This document shows positions 13,201 through 26,720 of a stretch of 64,000 bases of DNA, piece after piece; position 1 is the stretch's first letter, and each line of letters opens with the position of its first letter. A program made the translations under genes and the position numbers. The stretch covers positions 7,510,774 to 7,574,773 of the forward strand of contig NC_058513.1 in assembly GCF_020382885.2 (NCBI RefSeq), given 5' to 3'. The stretch comes from Scatophagus argus. Its lineage: Eukaryota; Chordata; Actinopteri; Scatophagidae. The notes beneath the pieces were generated by a model. It had not been told where the DNA came from and did no database searches. It worked only from the letters and a program-made list of their open reading frames with translations.

Positions 13201-16200
13201 CTGCCCATGGCGATCTGTTTGTTTCTCTGAGATGTTTTACTGCAATGCAGGAAGAGAAATGTAGAGATTAAATTCAGCTATTCTAATTATTATTTACCCT
13301 AAGCAACACTAAAAATAACAGACTGTCAAGTAGCTCAATGTCAAATATAACAATATTTTTTATTTATAGTCGCAACTGAAAACGTTATTTCCTGCCACAT
13401 CTGTTCTACCCATTATGTGTGTATATGCTCGAGTCTTATCTGAAAAAACACACACATTACACACACAAAAACTACAAAAAACTCTGTCAACAGAGTTCAT
13501 CTGTGTGTGTGTGTGAGTGTGAGTGTGTAATGCAGATGATGCAGTGACAGATGAGAGCACAAAGCAGATATGACCTCAGTGACAGACGGCCACCCTGTTT
13601 ATGTATGAAGAACATGCCTGATTGATTTATACTGGGCACACAGTACGCTGCACATTGACTGTCTTTGTTTGTTTTACGCAGCTGTTGGACCAAGTCTAAC
13701 ATTTTGCCAAACAATAGGTGTAATAACTGTTATAATATTTTATCCATACAAACAATCAGGCAGATATAGCAGCCTGATATTGTTATCACATAAAGCCCTT
13801 GGCATATGTCGTTCAAAACAAAAAAAAAGGCCTTTGCAAATCATCTGTCTTTGACATCTCTGCCAGGACATGAAAAACCTAAACTGATATAGACCCACAA
13901 GTCTGTCTATCTATGACTCCAGGTTAAGAAAAAACCCCCAAAACAAACAGGATCTGTGTTATTTAGGACTGAAAAGGTCATTGAAATTTGGGATTTTAAG
14001 TAACTTGAGGGGCACTTTACATTTTACAAATTCATGTTAGCAGTGGATGACCCTTTAGTAAAGCATCTTTGATTTGCTTTTAGAGATCAGCTATACATAA
14101 TACACAATACATTTAGAAACATTTTTCGTTGCTGCCTGTGCACAGAAGACTTAGAATCAGCCTTTAGGCTACCACACAGAGAAACTACAAGACACACTAT
14201 TCTCTAAATGAATAATAAAATATCACTGAACTAATATGTGGTAATATATCCAAATTACCAAAATAGACATACCCATCTATATATTTTTTTTTCAAGCCAA
14301 AAAGCTCATTGAAATGCTATATTACATACATCATATGCACAACCTCCAGCCTCTTAGCTTTGCTCACTTACCTTTCTCCAACACACGTCAGTTGCTCGAT
14401 CTCCGTCATGACCTCAGCTATCTCAAACTTCAACCTCTGAGAGATAAGAGTGAAACATGTCACAGTGGGTTTCTTCCACTAGGTTAAATCAGGAACGACA
14501 GAGAATGGACCCAGTGGAAAATACATAACTTTTGGGGAGCAAGAAAGATGTACTGTAGGGAATTTGCATTACTTACAGTATGCAAATACAGTGCAACAGC
14601 AGATAGGCTGAACATGAATAAACTGTATTCAGAAATAATTCTAAGTTTCAGTTGACTGTATGTACTTTATGGGCTTATTTGCTTGAACACACACCTCAAT
14701 ATCATCAAGCAGCTCTCGCTTCCTGCGTCGAATGTTTGACAGCTCATCCCTCTCCTCCAGGGACAGATCCTCAGGAACTGAAACACATGATGGAGGAACC
14801 AGTTCACATCACTATACCCTCTCAACTCCCCGCAGATGAGAGAAAAAAGAGGTGAGCCCTAAAAACAAGCTATGATGGAGTTCACAACCAGACATGGATA
14901 ATCAAAAAGGAGCCATCCTCTTCATACAGTGACGGGACTGCTTCTGCACTGGCTCTTTCACCCTTCAGCTGGAATAATACATGTTAGGAGCCTACACGTT
15001 CATCTTAATTAAGCAGAGACAGAGAGAAGGCGAAGGGTCTTAATTATTCCACTTGAAAGTGTTTTGCCCCCTCCCTCCTTCTCCACTTTGCTCTGGGGAA
15101 AATTCTATTAATAAAACTAATCCAGATTACGTTTTCTTTCATTAAAAGTGAATTTGGTAATTTAACGTGGCCTACGACCCTGATCCCCTGGCTGCAAGGA
15201 TTTCAGAGCTCCAGGCAGAAATGAGCAAGAGGAGGGGATGACTCGTTTTCTGCTGGGTGTTTCCTCCCCCTTGTTCTTCACTCTTGTCTTTCTGTCTCAG
15301 TCTTGTTTTTCAGTCTTTTATTCCGCTCCACTCTCTATCTCTGTTTCACCCACGCACATTTTATTTCTCAATTTTCTTCATCTTTCTGAAGCACAGAGAG
15401 CCTGTGCCAATCTTGCTTCATTAAGCCAGCTTAGAGGCAGAAAACGCAAATCTCTCAACAGGAAAATGGCACATCTAATATCACAGCCGTCGCTTTGTGC
15501 CTACATGTTTCTAAAGGAGAGACGAAAAAAAAAATAACATCACTTGCTATTTTCCCTTGCTGGCGGGAAGTAGCGCCAATTAAAGCAAAACAAGGTCACT
15601 GGGCTCAAGAGAAAGCATTCAGCCCAATTTTAATTCAACAGCTTGTAAAAGAGTTGCATTCAGGGGAGTCAAGTATTGTTGTAGACGGTATTCACATTAA
15701 CACTGAGACAAAAAGAGCTTCCTAACCTATTTGGTAAATCCTGAAGCACTGTGATGAGGGTCAGGTACAGACAGGCAGAAAGAGCAGAGGGATTTCCTTT
15801 GTTTTTAAAAGATGAGAGAGAGCTATAATCACACATTGTCTCAGTATGAGTATGAACATAAAGATGTTAATTAGCGTTTCTAACCTCGGGCAACCTCACA
15901 AAACTTATGTAATACAACTGTGAGTAAGTGCATTTAATCAAGCTCTAAAGCGATTTAGCAATCTGAAAAAAGTTTCAAGCCTGTTTGACACAATTCTTTA
16001 AAGTTCAACATCAACATCAACATCAGTTCAACATTGAGAAATCGTCTAACTTCCTTTCTTGCTGAGAGTTATGAAAAGACTGGCACCACTCTTATATCTG
16101 TCTGGTATATATAAGCCATTTGGTTTAGCATAAGGACTAGAAAGGGGGAAAGTGCATGGCTCTCTTGTAATCTGTGATTTACAGCTGCTTCATATTCTAT

Positions 16201-19200
16201 TAGTTTTGAACTGTTGTTCAGACAAAAAAGTTGGGTGATTTGAAAATGTTAATTTGTGATAGACATTTTATATTACATCTGACATAGAAAAAAAACAACC
16301 CTGTCACAGCAATAATATTAGAATTGGAATATTTTTTTGTCTTTGTGAATATGTTGCAGGGGGGGGAGGTGATGTTCCAGCAGCAGACTGTTCCATGTTC
16401 CATTGGCCTGAGGCATGCATTAGCTAATGGCTGCAACAACATGCATGATTACAATCTTGATTCATTACAAATCTAATGAAAAGCAGAGAAGGCTCCCTTT
16501 AATAAAAGCCTACCACCATTAATGGCAAAGCATTTCCATTATCCTTCAATCCACATTTCTCTTATTGGATCTACTGTATTTCAAACCACACATTTGATAA
16601 TAGAGAGGACTATAAACCTTTGGAAATGTCCCTGTTCCAGTGGATAATCTTGTTTAGTGGTGAGGGCTCCTCTACAGAGGTGGTCCACCAATTACATTAT
16701 TAACACACTTCCCCCTGTGACCTTCTATGACTCACTCAGAAAATGAGCTTAGAGTCTTCAGCAAGCGCAGAGGGAGTCGTGGGGCCAGAGGTGGTTGTCG
16801 CCTCCATGTTGGCTAAAACCAAACACAGCCACACTTATGGTGTGAGTCATTGTCTAATAGTAAACAATTGAGCTTGCAATATTGTTCAGTCACAGTGTAG
16901 CTGTAGTTGGTGAGGCACTGAATTTGTGTGACAGCTAAAAGTGCAGAGGACTAGACTTGAATCACATTTTAACCTCTGTGACTCTTAAAACAAATCTACC
17001 ATATGAAAGCTGAGAAATCCACTGTGTCTGGCGATGGGGCAAAAGGGTCCAAAGGGTTTAAATTCCAACATGTTCCCCACAGAACAAGAGGCTCCAATAA
17101 TTTTCCCCCTAAAAAGAAAATCCCCGAAATCTACTTTTAGGACTAAATCCCCTGCTGCTCTTCACACTCAAAACTAACAACCGTCCCTGGCCACCCACTG
17201 AAACCAGAGGCTTTGATGGCATTTAAACTAATGCTGGGATGCTTTGGCATGCACAAGCTCCACACCACCTACATCAGCCTTCAGTTTCATAACTTACATG
17301 TTTAAGCAATTTATTAGAGTAGACAGGCATAGAGAAAAAAATTTCCAGGCCTTCAGGACTGATTCAAGAACTCCACTAAAACCAGTATCCATTCCAGTTG
17401 CACGGGAACACAGCAAGGTACCCAGACCACATGTAGCTCAGAGTGAAAATCCCACGCTCACTTAACACTGGCTGCAGTCCCAGTTTTCACTGACTCGTGT
17501 GAGTGAGAGAGGATTTGTCCAGATCTGCTGGCTTTAAACTAGTGATTTTACCCACTGTAATGTCTTTTAAAGTGGTTGAGCTTCATAAAAAGATAACCCT
17601 GTTACCCTGGTTGGCCTGGCAGCACGCTGTGACACATGTAATGAAGCAGAAAGGCAAGGGAAACTTCCTCTGGATCTAGACTCTAATCTGAAACCCACCG
17701 CTCCCAATCCCTCTAACTGTGCACGATGACATGCTCTGCCTTAAAGCCCAGGACATATATGAAGACAGACAGACGTGTGGATAGAATTGCACATGAGCAC
17801 ATACCCACCAAGGCCAGCTGGTGCTAATCCCACACACACACCCTCCCCGCCGCCCTGTAAGCCTGACATGAATCTGTTAGATCGGAAGTGTGATGCATAA
17901 CAGCGTATACACAGATGTTGCCGCCGACCAGCCACTGCCTTTAACCTACTTTGCATCAGTGATGCTGGATAAAATAATTTGACACAGTAGCAGTAGAGGT
18001 TAGTGTGACTGTCTGCAGAGGCGCTTTGGCTCTGAGTCACAGAGGAAGGGACCTCAGCACAAAGGCCACTGTGAGGAGAAGGAGGTTATGATACAGAGGG
18101 TAAAAGGCCACGCACAGAGATGTCGACATGCACGTGCTGTGTAGCAATATAGTGAAATTGAAATTTCAGTGTTCTGTCCCAGAAACATGAAAACCCCATT
18201 CAAAATCCCGTTGACATTCCCAAGGAACAAAACCTCCACAGCACGTCACGTGGTTCACCCCATATGCCTGGATGAGGACAGTACACATTGTTATGTTGTT
18301 GTTCATCAAATCTGTATGGATTTAGATGTCTTGAATGAACTGCATATAAAAGCAAGAGCCTTGAACATTACAGGGCTGTGACTAGTTCAGACATTTATAA
18401 CAGGACAGAGTGAGCAGTAGACATTTTCCAAGAGCAGATATTACAGCTGACCATTAGGGGAAATGACATATGGATATGGAAGAAACCAAGCTTCCACATA
18501 TGCAAATTTTCAATTTTTAACGGTATGGTAAGTTTCGATATATTGCTGTTCAACTTTGCATGTACTGTAGTAGAGGCTCTTATGTCTAAAGTAAAGTTTT
18601 GTCAATTGATTAATTCATTGTTTGGTCCATTAAATGATGGAAAACATAAACGCATAGGATACAGAAAAGACATAAATTGGTTAGGAATTGTTCATTTTTT
18701 TTGGTATTTTTGCTTGAAAAATTACTGAAATGAATAATTGCTTATAAAAATATATGCCAGTTTTTGTTCTGTTGACCAAATATTTGAAAATAAAACAATA
18801 AACTGACTAGTCGCTTATTGCATGGCAAATGTCCCTTTAATTGCAAAGCACTTCACACACAAGACACCAAAGTGTTCCACAGCACAGAAAAAAAAAAATA
18901 AAGACAGAAGAAAGAATAGTCCTGGGCGTTGCGTGAGAAAAGAGACTTGGGAGCTAATATGGCTTCTACTTTTTAAATACTGCTGGGGTCATGAAGAGAA
19001 TCTGGGGCTCGGGGAGCTGAAGAGCCCTCACACTGATTGCTCTGGTTAATCTGCAGTTTTGGGGAGGGACCTCCTGCTGTGAGTGCATTTGTGCGAGATT
19101 GTGGCTGCATAGGAGGTGGTCTGCACACGAAGTCCTCCTTATATCACACATCTGCTCAACATCAGCACTATGTCAACACTGGATTCGATGAACACTGCTA

Positions 19201-22200
19201 GTAGAATCTGAAGGGTTTCCAATGCCATATGCTGGCGGCCAAAGTAACCATAATCTGATGATTTGATCAGCCTGAGAATGAATTAGATGGATGCTGTTTC
19301 TTCTGGCATCCAGACAGGATGAGGGGCTTTCACAGACTGTGTGCAGTCCAAGAAGCTCCCTGGTCATTCAGCACAACTGAACTCAGATGATCATCCAGGT
19401 TTAAAACACAAAGAGTGAAGCTGTAAAAGCATCTCAGTTAAGATTTTACACTTTTGTTTTCTTATAGGACTTAAATATCTAAAATTCAACAAAAAGGGGC
19501 TGAATACTAGTGTTAACCGCTTGTTAGTTCAAGTCTCCTAGCAGTCTCTACATCTAGTTCACATTACTTTCAATTCTGCCCAGTAATCCAGACTACAGGC
19601 TGTTAATTGTTTTTATGATGCATTCATGTAGTGAAAACCTCATGTTGTTTTGACTTGGGAGTGTTGGCAGCTTCATTCTGCTACAATTCTCCCCCTCAGG
19701 ATGAACTGTAGCAAAATTTTTATCTCTCCAATAATTTGCTTGTGGCTGAATATTAGAAAAACTGACATTCATCTCTTTGGTGTTAAGCAGTACATTTTAG
19801 CATTCTTGTTATAATATTTTTTTTTTAATAATTCTAAAATTCAAGCTTCACAGAGTCCAGACCCTGACCCAGAAATTATTCTGGCCTTAACAAACAAGGA
19901 CAGTTTGAAAGGCAACAGTCAGGAAATCTGAGGGATTATTTCCTGACAGACACTGACGGTGCTTCCTGCAGGTGTCAGGTGATTGACAGGAAGCAGAATG
20001 AATATAATGATTTATCTGATGTGAACACACTCACCTCCATCACAGTGACGCATATCATGCTTGGCAGCAGTTCTGAAATCTGTATTGTGTGCTTTTTATT
20101 CTATACACACACAACAGTGAGTGAAGAGGAAAGAACGTTTTGATATCTGCAATGATGTTGACTGTGGCTGTGTGCGGATGATTGGCACTAACTTCAGACC
20201 TTTCAGTGCGCAGCTCTGTTGAGCAGGACGTGTAGCAGCGTCGGCCTCCAGCCTGTTTGGAGGTTCAGGATGTCCCTGTGATGCTTGTGTGTCTGCCTGC
20301 AAAAACACTGACTTTGGCGGACCTCCCTGATCCCACTCGCAGGGAGACCAGAGCTACCTTTGATCAAACCAACGGAAACCACCCTCAAAGTTCCGCCAAT
20401 AGGTCTGTCTTGGTGTTGCCTCTATGCTCAGTATAGCTCCTTAAAGATGGATCTCATTAAATATCAGACTTTCCTATGGCTACCTGCTGGATCAACAACG
20501 TTCCATTAAAAGAGGCCTTGTTCTCGCTAAGTATATATGAAACAGAAGAGAAAAAAAAGTGCAGGAAATGAAAACGGGCCAGGACATGCTATTAAGGTGA
20601 GAACGAACTGCATGTTGGTCTCCATTCCTACTGAGGCAGAAGCCAAGAAACACACATTTACCCTCTTTGAACGCCCCTTCGCTCCACCTCCTCCCTGATC
20701 ATTTCTGCATAGTCAGTTGGTCCCAGTTACTCCTTAACCCTCCTTTCACTGAAATTAGGTATGGATTACTCAAACACAGTGCATCTGTGCTGCCCTTAAT
20801 GTCTGTCTGTATTCCTCCTGACTCTCGCTCATCTAATTTGCCTTTCCTTTTGTCTCCCATCTGCTCTCTGCCTCGCACTTAAAGGGCTTCCCCTCTCGAC
20901 AGCTCAGAGCAATAACTCCAGGCAAAGAGTACATCTATTCACAACAGCAGAAATGTTACCTTACTGACTAACTGCTACGCTGTCTCTCTCTCTCTCCCCC
21001 CCCCCCCAACACACACACATATATATATATATATTACCATGGTAATGGGAACATGTCAGAAAGCCTCCCCTAGCTTTTCCTTAATCAGGTCCATATGTAG
21101 TCGTCTCTCTCACCACTTAAATAGTGCAGTTTGTTACAAGCTCTGGTTCAATCCCTGCACATCACGCGCCAGCCCTGTCTGTGTTTGTGTATTTGTCTTG
21201 TTGCATGTGGGTATAATGCACTGTATGTTTAATCTTCTAATGTTGCACCACAAAACCCATAATCTTGGCAGTCAAAATGAATTTCTGTTCTTTCCAAATC
21301 TCTCTCTTAAGCCTTTCAACAACACAGCCAGTCTGCCGGGTCAACCAATGAGATTGTAAAGAGTACATTTTTTCATTTTAGCACTTTTTTTTCTGACATC
21401 TTTGTGAAGTATGATGAAGATACACACAAGAGACATATTTTGTCTAAACCTTTGCAGACTTTAATTTCAGGCTACTGAGGTGATGCAGGAAATTTGTAAG
21501 TAGTGAATTCAATGCACCCCTGTGTTTTTATAGGAGAAATTCTTTCTGCTTGCCAGGTGAATAAAACAGATGTAAAGTATGAAAGACATTCACATAAAAG
21601 CAAAGCTTTTTAAAGTTTTTAAAGCTAAAGACACACTTATAAATCAAGTGTTCAGTAGTCTGATAAAGCCAAAGATGTTTTGCTGACTATCACAAAAGAC
21701 TAGAAAAACTAAAAAATATTCACATTCGAGAGACTGGCACTAATGATTTTGTCTTAAAAACAATTGTTCAAGCAAAATAACCAAGACAGTTTGAGATTCA
21801 TTTTCTGTTTATCAACTAATAGACTAATCGTTTCATGTAATTTAGCTACGAGCAGACTCCACATGCAAGCACGTCTACAGATGCAGATACACAGATGTTC
21901 TGCTGCTGTCTAACTGTTCAACACCAACCACTTACACTAAGCCAGCTAGCCTCCCAGGGCGAAGTCTAGCGAGAAAGCAGCCACAGCTCGCCTCAAGTGA
22001 CTGTCTGATGTCCTCCCACACACTCACCCTTCGGCCACAACAAAGACCATACCCTAATCACACCAACTTCCCCTCCTTAGCAACTAATCTTCTACAGTAC
22101 TAGACTCCAAAAAAATTAAACAGTATGTTGATTCAGGCTTCCCAAAAGCCACTTTAGGTTGGGTTTCATGCCTGCTGGGGTGAACATGATATTAAACAAT

Positions 22201-25200
22201 TGCACGCAGTCAGATGTCCATTAATTTTGAGGAGCAGACTGAAAAAAGACGCAGGGGAAGAAAGGCACCATTTTCTTTCTGAGAGAGATATTTCATTGCA
22301 AGAGAAGTCCAATCAGAGTTCCAAGTTAAGCATTTATGATTGTGCACAAAGGCACCGCCGTGTGTGCACCATTAAAAGGACCGTACGGACGAAAGAGACG
22401 CGCTGCAGTCGGATACCATTTGTTATTTTAGCGCACACTGACGCATTCTGTCCAAGGAGAGTAAGAAGAATTGAAGGAAAAGACTTTCCCATACAACTTT
22501 TCCTACGATCAGACAGACAGAAGAGTGTTGATTGACACAGCGGGGTTATCACAGCTCTTGCACAGGAAATATGGTCGAGGAAACGTCACGGGATCCCAAA
22601 AACACAGCATATTTTGTGGCGTCTCAACCTTCAAACACGAGACATGCTCTGTTTAAGAGCCTCAGTGGTCCTTAGACATTTTTATTCAGGTGCCAGGAAT
22701 TTTTTAAAGGTGAACTCTATCATTTCCAGGGTTTTAATACCCCTGCCTCCCAAATCAGCCGTCTGCTCAGCCTGTATTAATCCCCTTGAGTGAAGCATCA
22801 TGAAGCTGCTATAAAAAAGAGAAAATACAAAAAAGCCAAGTGTTAAAATTCATGGCGTCCATCCAGCCGTTCACCGAACTGCTTTTCAGCCAATTTCTGC
22901 TTCTGTGTTCTTTCCACTTCTCCATCCAGCTATACGATGTTGCTAAAAACAGACACATGAGTAACAAAAACAGGATTTCGAGCCTGTTGCTTATTTTCAT
23001 CCATTCTAAGGCCAGGCCCTGTCTGTTTTGTGGCATGTTAACTGAGCAGAGAAGCGCCAGCTCTGATTAGTGAGCACAGTAAACATGTACTAATGAATCC
23101 CAGTCTATTGCTGAGTCCCACAAATAGTTTTACTCAGTGTGTAGCTAAGTTTAACTAACTTTAGCTGATGTACCTCACTGAAATGATCTGATGGCTCATG
23201 ATCTGCTGGCTCATTGTCATATCATACCAATAGTCTCCTTTCTACATTCACCTTGAGAGGGCTTACCTAAACCTGAAGAGTCTGAAACAGTTTAAATCTG
23301 CTTTTTTTGAGCAACAAGTTATAAACACAACCCTGAAATATTATCCCCCTGTAAAGCTGCTGTACATGTTAGCAAACAGTGCCTTACTTACAAAGGTCCT
23401 TTCGTCTCTGTCTCTGTCTCAACCACCCCCTAAGAGAGGTACCTGTCTCTCTAGCTGCCAAATGCTCCACTATATTCACCAACTAGTCCCTAACTAACAG
23501 GCAGCAGATATCAACTTATTTCTGGAAGTAGCTGTCTGCTGCATCTGCAGACAAGTCTATTGATAGCGGTGAGCCAGTACAGTAACATTGTGGGCAGCGC
23601 TTGAGTGCCAGCACTACCACATACCTGCCCACTCTGAGCACTGGTTGTGGGCCTTAAAACCAAATCAATAAGTTAAAAGATGATCAAATGCTTCTTAGAT
23701 CTGAAAGGAATTGCAGAATTGCTTATCCTCTCACTACAAGCGACCTCATTCATATTACAGGTAGTCATTTGATCCATTAATAATCTTTGATGCACACTTG
23801 TAATCTACAAAAGGTCTCTCAGTTCAGAAACTTCACCGCCTCTTCCTCAGCTCAGGTCCCTGGATAATCAGTAACTCTTATCACCGAAGTGCAGCTCCCC
23901 AGCTCAACTTCATGAGAGGTGGCTCATGCGGGTCACAGCTGCTGTACACCATTTATTAATCCTAAAGAGTATCATGACATCTGGTGACTCTTTTGTCTGT
24001 TGTCCTGAGTTTGGTTCACTGGTGCAGAACAAATTATAGCCCCAGTTTTGAACATATGCTGTACAGTTTGCCTGCGTACTGCACATGCAGGCGTGACAGC
24101 ATTGTGCCTAATGTACACACGAGGATAATGTGTACATTTTCTGGCATGCAAAAAGGCATCTCAGAGCTCTAAAACACAGCTTGTCATTGGATGGATTCAC
24201 AGCCACTGAGGTGAAAGGTCCCAGGAAATGGCATCTTTGACATCAACTTTAGTGCACTGTCTTACGATTTTTGCAGGTATGTCCCAGTTTTGGCCCCAGT
24301 CGTGAATGCTTTAATCTGCTAGATGAAGGCGTAGCTCCGTGACTGGTGGAGACAAATTTAGAACCAAGTGGCTGTACGTGAAACCAGTGAATACAGGCGT
24401 GCATGTGAACAATGTTAAGTGATGTGTGCAACACGGTGAGAGGCAACAAGAGTGTGAGTGAGCAAATGAGAGCAATTTGCACAGTACAGTACATAATCTC
24501 TCTGAGCTCTGGTGTCATTTGTTTCCAGGCCGATCACAGACACTGTGCCTCTGCTGCTCTCTGACTTCCTGTCACATGATTCAGCAACCGGTATCTCTTT
24601 GACCAGCCTCATGTGATTATCTCATTCTTGAGGGGACACTTTATGGTTACAGTGAGTCCACATGGTTTAAGATACAAAGAGAAGCAACAGTTAGACCGTG
24701 ATGACACACTAAAACCTCTCTCCAGAGAGAAAAGATGATTCTTCCCCTCCTGGATCACAAATATGCTCAGTCTATCTCATGGTAATTTGTCCAGTAGACC
24801 TTTAAATCTGTTGTGTCCAATTTCTGCCAAAAGTTGGAACTAGAGAGGGAAAGGTCACCAAAATCCTGTGGGGGACCATGAATAAACACAGCAAAATGTA
24901 TTGAAATCCTCCCAAAATATCTATATAATGGTTACAGAAAGACATGAACAATTATATCTATTTAGGAAGTAGGCTCTGTTACTACGCCATAGTCCCTGTA
25001 CACAAAAGTATAAATCAAGATCCATAAAATGGGTCAAAACTGGTGAATTCCCACTTCCATTCAAAGTCAGGCTGTTCAGACATGAGAATAACATGGGGGA
25101 CAAAAAGTGGAAGTCCAGATGAGGGTTTCTCCTGGCTCCTCTAATCTCTCACCGTTTAACTGACAAACTGCTATCAGGCTATAGACATTTGTTTACACTA

Positions 25201-26309
25201 CACCGGCTTGAAGGCCTGCGACTCTGCAAGGCGGTTTAGATTATCTGCTCAGAAACATACTGCATGCGTTTCAACACCATCATATAATAACTGATGTGAG
25301 ACCCCGAGCTGCAGCTGCCATGTGAGCAGTAATCCGAGGTGGACATGCCGCTGCACAGGTTCAGCTCAGCTCATTCAGCTTCATCACTAAATCATACAGT
25401 TGGGCCTGTGGCACTAAGTACTCTTGGTTCAGCTGATTTACTTCTGATTGTTTTGATATTTAGTATTGGGTAATTAAAGTAAAGTGTGACTTTAGCATAC
25501 TTATACTCCAGCAGCAGTATCACTATAACTGGTTTCTTTATTCAACTGAATCATTTTATTGTCTTTTTTGGTTGGTATTTTGCAATATCTAAAATAAACC
25601 ATATCATTCAAATCCAATATTTTTTTTTTTTGCACAATTTGCTGTATTTGTAGTAAGCAAAAGATGTCACCATAATTTTTGTGGTTTAATCTCCTGTGAT
25701 AAAACTATACAGCTCAAATATCGCTATAGGGACTTGTTTATCGTAGACTGTTTTCTGTTTCTTTAAAGCTATACTGTAGGTCCTGCCATAGGGCTAACCT
25801 CTACATGGAAGGCTGCCAGTCAGATATCTTATCAATTTCCACCAGCTTATGAGCTTCAAACACGGCGATAGTGAGAACATCTTCAAAGCCTTACAGCAAG
25901 ACATCAAACAGAGGGGAAAAAGGTCCATGCATAATAAATTTGCAGTATTTCAGCTGTTTTTTTGTCTGTGTTGTTTGTAATTCCATGACTTCAGCGTTTC
26001 TTGACACGTTTCTGTAGAACAACCAGACTCTTTCCCACCCGCGAACCAACCGAGCTGCACTGTATTTCGGAGGAATGCTCCTTTAATGCCAGGTTTTTAT
26101 ATCATGACAACCGACTCCGGTTGTTTTTCTCTAAGTAGGTACGCAAACAAACAACCTACAGCATCCTGATTCTGTGATGCCTCCGTGTCTCCTGACTCAC
26201 ACACATCCATCCACGCCGTCCATGCATCTCTGCACACGGGCTGAGGAGGGAGATAGGAACACGGTGTGGGGAGAGGAAAAACAGCCTTACCATGATTGTC
26301 TTCATCCAT
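1560..26309 (-). CDS. cyth3: Cytohesin-3 (Arf guanine nucleotide exchange factor), complete, 13 coding exons
   Basis: Exons in transcript order: 26291-26309, 14695-14777, 14372-14436, 13173-13239, 12908-13026, 10451-10531, 10206-10318, 8218-8366, 7968-8079, 4995-5071, 3311-3382, 3024-3178, 1560-1632. All junctions are GT-AG and the total is 1185 nt, 394 aa (human CYTH3 is about 400). Domains: a short acidic N-terminus starting MDEDNH, a coiled coil (about 7-55), a Sec7 domain (about 60-245) that swaps GDP for GTP on Arf proteins, a PH domain (about 258-375) that binds phosphoinositides at the plasma membrane, and a polybasic tail with RKRR. The catalytic glutamate finger is E156 in RLPGEAQK. 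The PH loop has K274, K277, R278 and R279. Listed exons encode the diglycine form (G270-G271); see the separate microexon entry. The start MDEDNHV resembles CYTH3 rather than CYTH1 or CYTH2, and the neighbour rac1 supports CYTH3. Fish may carry a/b copies, which I cannot separate. Confidence 0.96.
2041..2059. repeat. (TG)n microsatellite
   Basis: Uninterrupted TG dinucleotides in the last cyth3 intron; similar shorter TG runs occur at about 2694-2708 and 2831-2854. Confidence 0.9.
4242..4269. repeat. (GT)14 microsatellite
   Basis: Uninterrupted GT dinucleotides in cyth3 intron 11 (between exons 11 and 10). A T8-G13 homopolymer pair at 3991-4011 lies close by. Confidence 0.95.
4411..4823 (+). 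repeat. MITE-like teleost repeat, copy 1 (cyth3 intron 10)
   Basis: Starts TAAAGAAATAATTTGG and ends CTAAACTATTCCTTTA, which are inverted copies of each other with a few changes. The inside has GCTGTTAGCTTAGCTCAGC and a GAGAGTGG block. I recognise this as a dispersed family of percomorph fishes but cannot name it. Other parts of the family lie at 16024, 32998 and 41935. Confidence 0.6.
6555..6775 (+). repeat. Dispersed teleost repeat of the AGGGCYGCAAC type, copy 1
   Basis: Starts AGGGCCGCAACAAACGATTC, continues with ATTATCAGTC and CAAGTAATCAGTTG, has TTCAAATTGCTTCTCTCG and ends near TTTAAGAAGCTGGAACTGA. The order of these blocks is that of a dispersed fish element I recognise but cannot name. 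It lies in cyth3 intron 9, upstream in genome coordinates of the candidate microexon. Confidence 0.5.
7081..7083 (-). CDS. cyth3: Candidate 3-nt alternative microexon (GAG) of cyth3
   Basis: On the minus strand the bases read TATTAG, GAG, GTAGGT, so a GAG triplet sits between a 3' and a 5' splice site. A pyrimidine-rich stretch with CTGTTCCTTCTT lies upstream. It falls in the 2.9-kb intron between exons 9 and 10, which is phase 1 (exon 9 ends in G, exon 10 starts GT). Inserting GAG there gives GGA GGT GGC, changing the PH loop from Gly-Gly to Gly-Gly-Gly. Cytohesins are known to make 2G and 3G forms by such a 3-base exon, with 2G preferring PIP3 and 3G also binding PI(4,5)P2. Position and phase fit; expression is not shown. 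Confidence 0.65.
16024..16170. repeat. Fragment of the same MITE-like family, copy 2
   Basis: Contains AGTTCAACATTGAGAAAT, CTTGCTGAGAGTTATGA, CCACTCTTATATCTGTC and GGTTTAGCATAAGGACTAGA in the order found in the family, opposite in direction to the 3' half of copy 1. Heavily decayed. Confidence 0.5.
18595..18815. repeat. Decayed copy of the same family, copy 3
   Basis: TCAATTGATTAATTCATTG and TTTGGTCCATTAAATGATGG match the 5' blocks, and ACTGACTAGTCGCTTA near 18810 recalls the 3' end. Weak and AT-rich, so uncertain. Confidence 0.35.
20981..21035. repeat. Compound microsatellite (CT)n C-run (CA)n (TA)n
   Basis: Four simple-sequence blocks follow one another without a gap: CT repeats, a run of about 13 C, CA repeats and TA repeats. 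It lies in the long first intron of cyth3. Confidence 0.9.
21665..21845 (+). repeat. Same AGGGCYGCAAC-type repeat, 3' part, copy 2
   Basis: Holds AAAATATTCACATTCGAGAG, a run of CTTAAAAACAATTGTTCAAG and the end ATCAACTAATAGACTAATCG, which are the 3' blocks of the family. Confidence 0.45.
24838..24915. repeat. Fragment of the same teleost repeat
   Basis: GGGAAAGGTCACCAAAATC, GGGGACCATGAATAAAC and AAAATGTATTGAAATCC match consecutive blocks of this family. Short and diverged. Confidence 0.35.
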
Positions 26310-26720
26310 ATCGACTGAAGCAGTGACAGGGCAGTCCGTCAGAAGGTGCGTCCGACTGAAACCTCAAGGAAGATGAATGCTGCGGACAGATTTGTCGGAG
26401 GAATTTGTCTTTGATTTCTGCGCTGACACACAGGCGAAGCCGGCGTGTTGACAAGCAGATGGGGGGAAGTGGAGTCGGGCGCAGATGTCAGCGGTGAAAT
26501 TAATGGGAATAAGAGAGAGAGGGAAAAGAAACCGCGAGTCTGGATGTGAATTAAGGATCCCGTTCCTTAATTATAGGAGGGACGTTTTAGAGGTGGCTGA
26601 CCGCGATGTGAGCGACGGCGGCTCTGCTTCTCTCTCTCTGCTCCATCCTCAGCTGCTCCGTCTGCATTCACGTTAGCTACACCGCAACCAGAGCGACGTC
26701 ATCAAGCCCCGCCCCTGCTA
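26310..26720 (-). promoter_or_regulatory. cyth3 5' UTR and promoter region
   Basis: The stretch upstream of the cyth3 start codon is richer in CpG than its surroundings. It holds a GC box (CCCCGCCCC, 26707-26715) and next to it CGACGTCA (26694-26701), one base from the palindromic cAMP response element. The transcription start is inferred, not mapped. Confidence 0.5.

Larger units (their letters stand above)
14778..26290 (-). other. First intron of cyth3, 11.5 kb
   Basis: The first coding exon holds only 19 coding nt and is followed by this very long intron, a layout that often hides enhancers. I see no second gene in it. It contains remnants of dispersed repeats (about 16024-16170, 18595-18815, 21665-21845, 24838-24915) and a compound microsatellite at 20981-21035. 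Open frames up to 111 codons occur but show no recognisable protein and no splice support. Confidence 0.8.

Noticed and set aside
22200-22535. Open frame of 111 codons in the first cyth3 intron
   Set aside because: Composition is irregular, no protein family is recognised, and no splice or promoter context supports it.
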